This document shows, in pieces, positions 59,432-64,000 of a stretch of 64,000 nt of DNA. The notes under the pieces are model-generated. The model was given only the letters and a program-made list of their open reading frames with translations. It was not told the origin of the DNA and searched no databases. This DNA is from Aliirhizobium wenxiniae (GTDB lineage Bacteria > Pseudomonadota > Alphaproteobacteria > Rhizobiales > Rhizobiaceae): contig NZ_JACHEG010000007.1 of the NCBI RefSeq assembly GCF_014201355.1, forward strand, positions 62,001-126,000. The letters run 5' to 3'. Every line of letters starts with the position of its first letter. Position 1 is the stretch's first letter. Position numbers and translations under genes: made by a program.

Positions 59432-60376
59432 TCAGCGCTCGCCGCGCCGGTAAGGCTGCATCAGCGCCTGCGGCACGCGCGCACGCCGTGCCATGACGGC
59501 AAGGGCTGCAATTGACAGCAGATAGGGGATCATCAGAAAAATCTGATAGGGCACGACACCGCTCAACACTGTCTGCAGCCGAAGCTGGAAGGCGTCGAAC
59601 AGCGCAAACAGGATCGCCCCGAGCAGCGCCCGTTCCGGCTTCCAGGAGGCAAAAACGACGAGTGCGATACAAATCCAGCCGCGCCCCTGCACCATGGTCG
59701 GGAAGAAGCTGTTGAAAGCCGAGAGCGTCAAAAACGCCCCGCCGACACCCATCAGCGCACTGCCGAAAATCACCGCGCCATAGCGGATCGCCATCGGGTT
59801 CAGCCCTTGCGCTTCGGCCGCATGCGGGTTCTCGCCCGTCATGCGGATCGCAAGGCCCACCGGCGTGCGGGCGATCAGATAGGCAAGCGCAATCGCCAGC
59901 CCGATCGCCAGATAGGTCGGAGCGGTCTGGGTGAAAAAGGCCGGGCCGAAGAAAGGCAGATCGGAAAGAGCCGGAATGTTAAGCGGCCGGAACGGCTCGA
60001 TCGTCGGCGGCGTTCCTGCCACCGGCACCATCAGCCGGAAGACGTAATAGGCGAAGCTCGAGGCAAACAAGGTCACGCCGAGGCCGGAAACGTGCTGCGA
60101 CAGGCCGAGCGTCACCGTCAGCACCGAATGCAACAGCCCGAACATCGCCCCGCCGAGCGCCGCAACCAGCAACCCGACCCAGAGATCCGCACCGTTGAAG
60201 ACCGCCAGCCAGCCGGACATCGCGCCAAATGTCATGATCCCCTCGATGCCGAGGTTCAGGACACCCGCCCGCTCCGAAATCAGTGCGCCGAGCGTGGCAA
60301 GGATCAGCGGTGTGGCGATACGCAGCACGGCGGCCCAGAGGCCGGCAGAAGCGAGGATGTCGAAAAGCGCGCTCAT
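59432..60376 (-). CDS. ABC permease, BmpA/nucleoside type (YufQ/NupQ-like)
   Basis: A 314-residue membrane protein of the BPD_transp_2 family with 8-9 spans. Hallmarks: APLILATLGALISERAGVLNL-type opening here read as TPLILATLGALISERAGVLN, LGIEGIMTFGAMSGWLAVF, LGLSQHVSGLGVTLFASSFA, and GENPHAAEAQGLNPMAIRYG. It overlaps the upstream permease gene by ATGA. Partner of the next two genes in nucleoside or nucleobase import. Confidence 0.9.
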   Translation of the reverse strand: MSALFDILASAGLWAAVLRIATPLILATLGALISERAGVLNLGIEGIMTFGAMSGWLAVFNGADLWVGLLVAALGGAMFGLLHSVLTVTLGLSQHVSGLGVTLFASSFAYYVFRLMVPVAGTPPTIEPFRPLNIPALSDLPFFGPAFFTQTAPTYLAIGLAIALAYLIARTPVGLAIRMTGENPHAAEAQGLNPMAIRYGAVIFGSALMGVGGAFLTLSAFNSFFPTMVQGRGWICIALVVFASWKPERALLGAILFALFDAFQLRLQTVLSGVVPYQIFLMIPYLLSIAALAVMARRARVPQALMQPYRRGER

Positions 60377-61422
60377 CGGCGTATCCTGTATTGCGTGAAG
60401 AACACCGCGACCAGCATGGACAGCAGCGACAGCGCTACCGTCACATCGGCGATATAGGTCGGAATACCCATGCTGCGGCTCATCCCGTCCGCGCCGACGA
60501 ACATCGTCGCGGTAAACAGCGCCGCCAGCACGACCCCGAGCGGATTGAGATTGGCGAGCATGGCAACGACGATGCCGGAATAACCGTAACCGGGCGAAAG
60601 ATCGGTCGTCACGTACCCCTTTACGCCCAGAACCTCGATCGTGCCGGCAAGACCGGCGAGCCCCCCGGAAATCATCGCGACGATCACCAGCGTCCGCCCG
60701 AGCGGAACACCGGCGAACACGGCACCCGACGGGTTGAGACCCGCAGCACGCGACTGCACGCCGAAAACCGTGCGCGTCTGGACGAAATAGATCAGGAAGG
60801 CGATCACGACTGCAATGCCGAGCCCGATATGCAGCCGCGAGCGGGCGAGCATCTTGGGCAACCGTGCCGCCGCATCCACCGCTTCCGATTGCGGCCAGCC
60901 AAATGCCGCCGGATCCTTCAGCACGCCATCGATCAGCATCGAGACGAAGAGAAGTGCGACAAAATTCAGAAGCAGCGTCGTTACCACTTCATCGACGGAA
61001 AAGCGCAGGCGCAGCCACAGCGGAATAAGCAGCAGAACCATGCCGGCAAAAGCCCCGACCACAAAGAGAAGCGGGATCTGCAGCAGCGACGGCAGGCCGG
61101 CAAACAGATGTGCGCTTGCCGCTGCGGCCGCAATCGCGCCGAGATAGAACTGCCCTTCCCCGCCGATATTCCACAACCGCGCCCTGAAGGCTACGGCAGC
61201 GGCCAAGCCCGTCAGGATCAGCGGCGAAGCACGCGTCAGCGTCTCGGTCGCCGAAAGCCGCGAACCGAAGGCGCTGGTCAAGATCTTCCAATAAGCCTCG
61301 AAGACGGGCGCACCGGCAGCCGCAATCAGCAAACCGGCAATGGCAAGCGCTGCAATCACCGCGAGGATCGGTGTTGCGATCACCAGCAGCGTCGAGCGAT
61401 GTTCGCGCCTCTCAAACCGCAT
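60373..61422 (-). CDS. ABC permease, BmpA/nucleoside type (YufP/NupP-like)
   Basis: A 349-residue membrane protein of the same family. Family stretches: FEAYWKILTSAFGSRLSATE, LTRASPLILTGLAAAVAFRA, LWNIGGEGQFYLGAIAAAA and FSVDEVVTTLLLNFVALLFV, with VQSRAAGLNPSGAVFAGVPL later. ATG 61422 follows GAAGGTG. It overlaps the ATPase gene end by 11 bases and the second permease by four, indicating tight coupling. Confidence 0.9.
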   Translation of the reverse strand: MRFERREHRSTLLVIATPILAVIAALAIAGLLIAAAGAPVFEAYWKILTSAFGSRLSATETLTRASPLILTGLAAAVAFRARLWNIGGEGQFYLGAIAAAAASAHLFAGLPSLLQIPLLFVVGAFAGMVLLLIPLWLRLRFSVDEVVTTLLLNFVALLFVSMLIDGVLKDPAAFGWPQSEAVDAAARLPKMLARSRLHIGLGIAVVIAFLIYFVQTRTVFGVQSRAAGLNPSGAVFAGVPLGRTLVIVAMISGGLAGLAGTIEVLGVKGYVTTDLSPGYGYSGIVVAMLANLNPLGVVLAALFTATMFVGADGMSRSMGIPTYIADVTVALSLLSMLVAVFFTQYRIRR

Positions 61423-62929
61423 CGGTCGCACCTTCCCATTCGCCTGCCATCATCAACCCGAGCCTTTGCGCATCGACATCCTCGGCATTGACGGAAGGCG
61501 ACAGCCGGCCGCCGACGATCGCCTGGATCCGGTCGGCCAGCGCCATCACCTCGTCGAGATCCTCGGAAATCAGCAGCACTGCCGTGCCTGCCTTGCGCGC
61601 CTCAAGAATACGCTCATGCACGGCCGCGACCGCGCCTTCGTCCAGCCCGCGCGCCGGCTGGGCCGCAAGCAGGATTTTCGGGTGCTCGATCAGGTTGCGA
61701 CCGAGGATCAGCTTCTGCATGTTGCCGCCCGACAGAAGGCGAATGCGACTGGTGGGTGACCCTCCGCGCACGTCAAACCCTTCGATGATCCGTGTCGCAA
61801 AGGCGATCCCCGCCTTCCGATCGACCAGACCGCCCTTCGAAAATTCCGGCAACCGTTCCAGAACGGCATTTTCCCAGATCGCCATCTCGCCGATCGCGCC
61901 ATCGCGATTGCGATCCTCGGGAATGCGGCCGATGCCGGAAGACACGGCATCCGCCACCGTCAGGTCACCGCCCCCCTTGCCGAACAGCACCAGATCACCG
62001 GCGCTGCGACCGATCGTGCCGCTCAAAAGCTGCGCCAGCACCGCCTGTCCATTGCCGGAAACGCCGATAATGCCGAGCACCTCGCCGGCCCTCAGCCGGA
62101 AATCGATCGCCTTCAACCGGTCCACACCGCCGGAGCGCACGGTGATACCGGCAGCTTCCAGCACGACCTCTCCAGGCGTCGAAGCCTCGCGCACCGGCCG
62201 GGTCACCTTGCGGCCGACCATCAACTCCGCCAGTTCAGCCTTGCTGGTGTCACCCACCTTGCGCTCGGCCACCTGCCTGCCGCCACGCAACACGACGATG
62301 CGGTCGGCGGTCGCCATCACTTCGTCCAGCTTGTGGGAAATGAAGATCAGCGACAGCCCCTGCCGCGCCATGTCCTTCAGCGTCGAAAACAGCGTTTCCG
62401 CTTCCAGCTTGGTCAGAACCGCAGTCGGCTCATCGAGCACCAGAATGCGCGCATCGTTATAAAGCGCCTTCAGAATTTCCACGCGCTGCTGCTCGCCGAC
62501 AGACAGATCGCCGAGCCGCGCATCGGGATCGACCTTCAACCCGAAACGCTGCGAAATCTCGATAAGCTTTTTTCGCCCGGCAGAGACATTCGAACCGAAA
62601 GACCAGAGGCTTTCCGTCCCGGTCATGACATTTTCGAGCACGGTCAGGTTCGGCGCCAGCGAAAAATGCTGGTGCACCATGCCGACGCCGGCGCGGATTG
62701 CGGCACGCGGTTTTCCTGGCGGCAGCGTCTGCCCCATCACCGAAACCGACCCGGTATCCGGCACGTAATGGCCGAAAAGAATGCTCATCAGCGTCGTCTT
62801 GCCGGCACCGTTTTCGCCGAGCAGCGCAGCGATCTCGCCTTTTCCCAGCGACAGCGAAATATCGTCATTGGCGAGGTTATCACCAAAACGCTTGCTGACA
62901 TTTCGAATGTCGAGAACGATGTCCGTCAT
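61412..62929 (-). CDS. ABC ATP-binding protein, BmpA/nucleoside type (YufO/NupO-like)
   Basis: A 505-residue tandem ABC ATPase. Domain one: Walker A GENGAGKTTLMSILFG (~37-52), LSVGEQQRVEILKALY, Walker B RILVLDEPTAVLTK. Domain two: degenerate Walker A GVSGNGQAVLAQLL and LLSGGNMQKLILGRNL. The loop VSVMGQTLPPGKPRAAIRAG, leading into GMVHQHFSL, is characteristic of purine-nucleoside/BmpA-system ATPases. It overlaps the amidase stop by ATGA. The binding protein would be outside the window or elsewhere. Confidence 0.9.
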   Translation of the reverse strand: MTDIVLDIRNVSKRFGDNLANDDISLSLGKGEIAALLGENGAGKTTLMSILFGHYVPDTGSVSVMGQTLPPGKPRAAIRAGVGMVHQHFSLAPNLTVLENVMTGTESLWSFGSNVSAGRKKLIEISQRFGLKVDPDARLGDLSVGEQQRVEILKALYNDARILVLDEPTAVLTKLEAETLFSTLKDMARQGLSLIFISHKLDEVMATADRIVVLRGGRQVAERKVGDTSKAELAELMVGRKVTRPVREASTPGEVVLEAAGITVRSGGVDRLKAIDFRLRAGEVLGIIGVSGNGQAVLAQLLSGTIGRSAGDLVLFGKGGGDLTVADAVSSGIGRIPEDRNRDGAIGEMAIWENAVLERLPEFSKGGLVDRKAGIAFATRIIEGFDVRGGSPTSRIRLLSGGNMQKLILGRNLIEHPKILLAAQPARGLDEGAVAAVHERILEARKAGTAVLLISEDLDEVMALADRIQAIVGGRLSPSVNAEDVDAQRLGLMMAGEWEGATDAV

Positions 62930-64000
62930 CGGTCGAGGCCTGTGATTGGGAAAGGGTGCGACCAGCGCTCCTCACCCTCAAGCCTTGCGGCAAGGGCCAG
63001 AAGCAGCGCCTCATGCCCCATAGGAGCAATCATCTGCACCGGCAAGGGCAGACCGGCTCTATCCACCCCAAAAGGCAGGGTGATCGCCGGAAAACCGGAT
63101 ATGTTGGCAATTGCCGCCAGCGGCGCAAACGATCCCATGCGGGCGAAATGCAGGTCGGTATCGCGGTGATCGCTCGGGAAAGATCCGGTAGGCCTCGGCG
63201 CAGAAGCAAGCATCGGCGTCAGCAGGCAATCGAAACGGTCGAACAGCGCATGCAGATCACGGCTGACATAGACCATCGCCTGCGCCATGTCCCAGACCTC
63301 GACGCCGCTCATGCGAGCACCTTCTTCGGCAACCGCCTGCGTCATCGGCTCCCAAAGGGACGCATCAATACCCGGCAACTTCGCAAGACTCGCGAGATTG
63401 ATGGCAATCACATCGCGAAACGCCCTGCCCGATGCTTCGACGACTGCACGAATGTCATCCCAAGCCAACGAAACGATCTCATGCCCTTGCGCTTCCAGCG
63501 CCCGCGCGGCATCCGCGACGGCCTTGGCGCGAACCGGGTCGATCGCAACATCCGATCCAAGTTCCGTCAGCAGCCCGACCCTGAGCTTCCCACTCCGCGC
63601 TACGGCCTGCTCGACCGGCGGATAAGGACCTCGCGCAGAACCGGACAGAACGGAAAACGCCCGTTCCGCATCCCGCACCGAGCGACAGACGGCAAGCTCG
63701 CTGGCAATGCCACCGAGATGATTGCCAAACAGCGGCCCCGCCGCCATTGCCCCGCGTCCGGGTTTCAGGCCGACAAGACCACAACAGGCGGCCGGAACCC
63801 GGATCGAGCCACCGGCATCCGTCGCATGCGCAATCGAAACGATGCCGGCCGCAACAGCCGCAGCCGCACCACCGGAAGACCCGCCGGGTGTCAGCGATGG
63901 ATCGAGCGGATTGCGCGATATCGGGCCAATGGCAGGTTCGCTTGCCAGCGAAAGCCCGAATTCCGGTGTCGTGGTGATGCCGAACAGGCAGAAACCGCCA
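62926..64000 (-). CDS. Amidase signature enzyme (partial, N-terminus outside window)
   Basis: 358 codons of an amidase-signature hydrolase, open to the window end. The catalytic core is visible near 63780-63910: DPSLTPGGSSGGAAAAVAAG carries the cis-Ser, and ATDAGGSIRVPAACCGLVGL carries the nucleophile Ser. The catalytic Lys should lie beyond the edge. The C-terminal half ends in GFPAITLPFGVDRAGLPLPV and QMIAPMGHEALLLALA. The amide substrate is unknown. It is first of the visible amidase-ABC importer-deaminase operon, consistent with breakdown of an imported N-heterocycle. Confidence 0.92.
   Translation of the reverse strand, partial: GGFCLFGITTTPEFGLSLASEPAIGPISRNPLDPSLTPGGSSGGAAAAVAAGIVSIAHATDAGGSIRVPAACCGLVGLKPGRGAMAAGPLFGNHLGGIASELAVCRSVRDAERAFSVLSGSARGPYPPVEQAVARSGKLRVGLLTELGSDVAIDPVRAKAVADAARALEAQGHEIVSLAWDDIRAVVEASGRAFRDVIAINLASLAKLPGIDASLWEPMTQAVAEEGARMSGVEVWDMAQAMVYVSRDLHALFDRFDCLLTPMLASAPRPTGSFPSDHRDTDLHFARMGSFAPLAAIANISGFPAITLPFGVDRAGLPLPVQMIAPMGHEALLLALAARLEGEERWSHPFPITGLDR

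Noticed and set aside
1..64000. CRISPR arrays, insertion sequences, prophage, toxin-antitoxin or attachment sites
   Set aside because: No regularly spaced repeats, transposase or integrase motifs, or direct repeats flanking tRNA-Sec were seen on either strand.

Overview
The window reads as a chromosome or chromid segment of an alphaproteobacterium of the Rhizobiaceae (Rhizobium/Agrobacterium/Sinorhizobium group). This is inferred from high GC and dense operons of solute transporters, from a dctA/dctB-dctD cassette whose proteins and sigma-54 promoter look like the rhizobial ones, from an RHE_PE00001-type protein, and from many GntR/FadR-regulated sugar-acid operons. No insertion sequence, prophage, CRISPR array or rRNA was seen. 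The only RNA genes or elements are tRNA-Sec, a SECIS-like stem-loop and a TPP riboswitch.

Layout: (1) 1-2643, the 5' part of a TonB-dependent siderophore receptor and a TetR regulator. (2) 2767-6126, a TPP-riboswitch-controlled ykoF-thiX-thiZ-thiY operon for uptake of a thiamine precursor. (3) 6169-20833, a selenium region: an RHE_PE00001-family gene, selD, a small exported protein behind a hairpin that hides its ribosome-binding site, and a Tat-exported transglutaminase-like protein. Facing them is a minus-strand block fdoG-fdoH-fdoI-fdhE-selA-(Sel1-repeat gene)-selB/selC-(unknown 127-aa gene). The formate dehydrogenase alpha subunit carries an in-frame UGA (Sec200), so the locus holds the selenoprotein together with the Sec-specific factors needed to make it. 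The tRNA-Sec gene lies in frame inside the 3' end of the selB reading frame. (4) 21128-24919, an OsmF/YehZYXW-type ABC importer. (5) 24938-27517, an FtsK translocase without visible membrane segments. (6) 27661-32465, dctD-dctB divergent from dctA, with a perfect -24/-12 promoter and two DctD-like upstream sites.

From 32476 to 54289 the DNA is a series of sugar-acid modules. First come an enolase-superfamily dehydratase, a GntR regulator with two tandem winged-helix domains, and an Ldh2-type dehydrogenase. Next is a plus-strand hexuronate/aldonate operon: FadR regulator, TRAP transporter, L-idonate dehydrogenase-like, uxuA, a uxuB-like gene, and an L-gulonate dehydrogenase-like gene. Last is a nine-gene minus-strand operon (rbsA-rbsC-rbsB-like importer, aldo/keto reductase, lactonase, mutarotase, SDR, FAH-family hydrolase, L-fuconate dehydratase) that spells out the non-phosphorylated L-fucose route to pyruvate and lactate. 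It is controlled by a divergent FadR-type regulator.

The right end (54296-64000) holds an aminotransferase, an Lrp regulator divergent from arginase-ornithine cyclodeaminase (arginine to proline), and a minus-strand amidase / BmpA-type nucleobase or nucleoside ABC importer / cytosine-deaminase-like operon cut by the window edge. Stretches over 300 bases without a gene do not occur. The longest gap (20834-21127) is described in its own entry.
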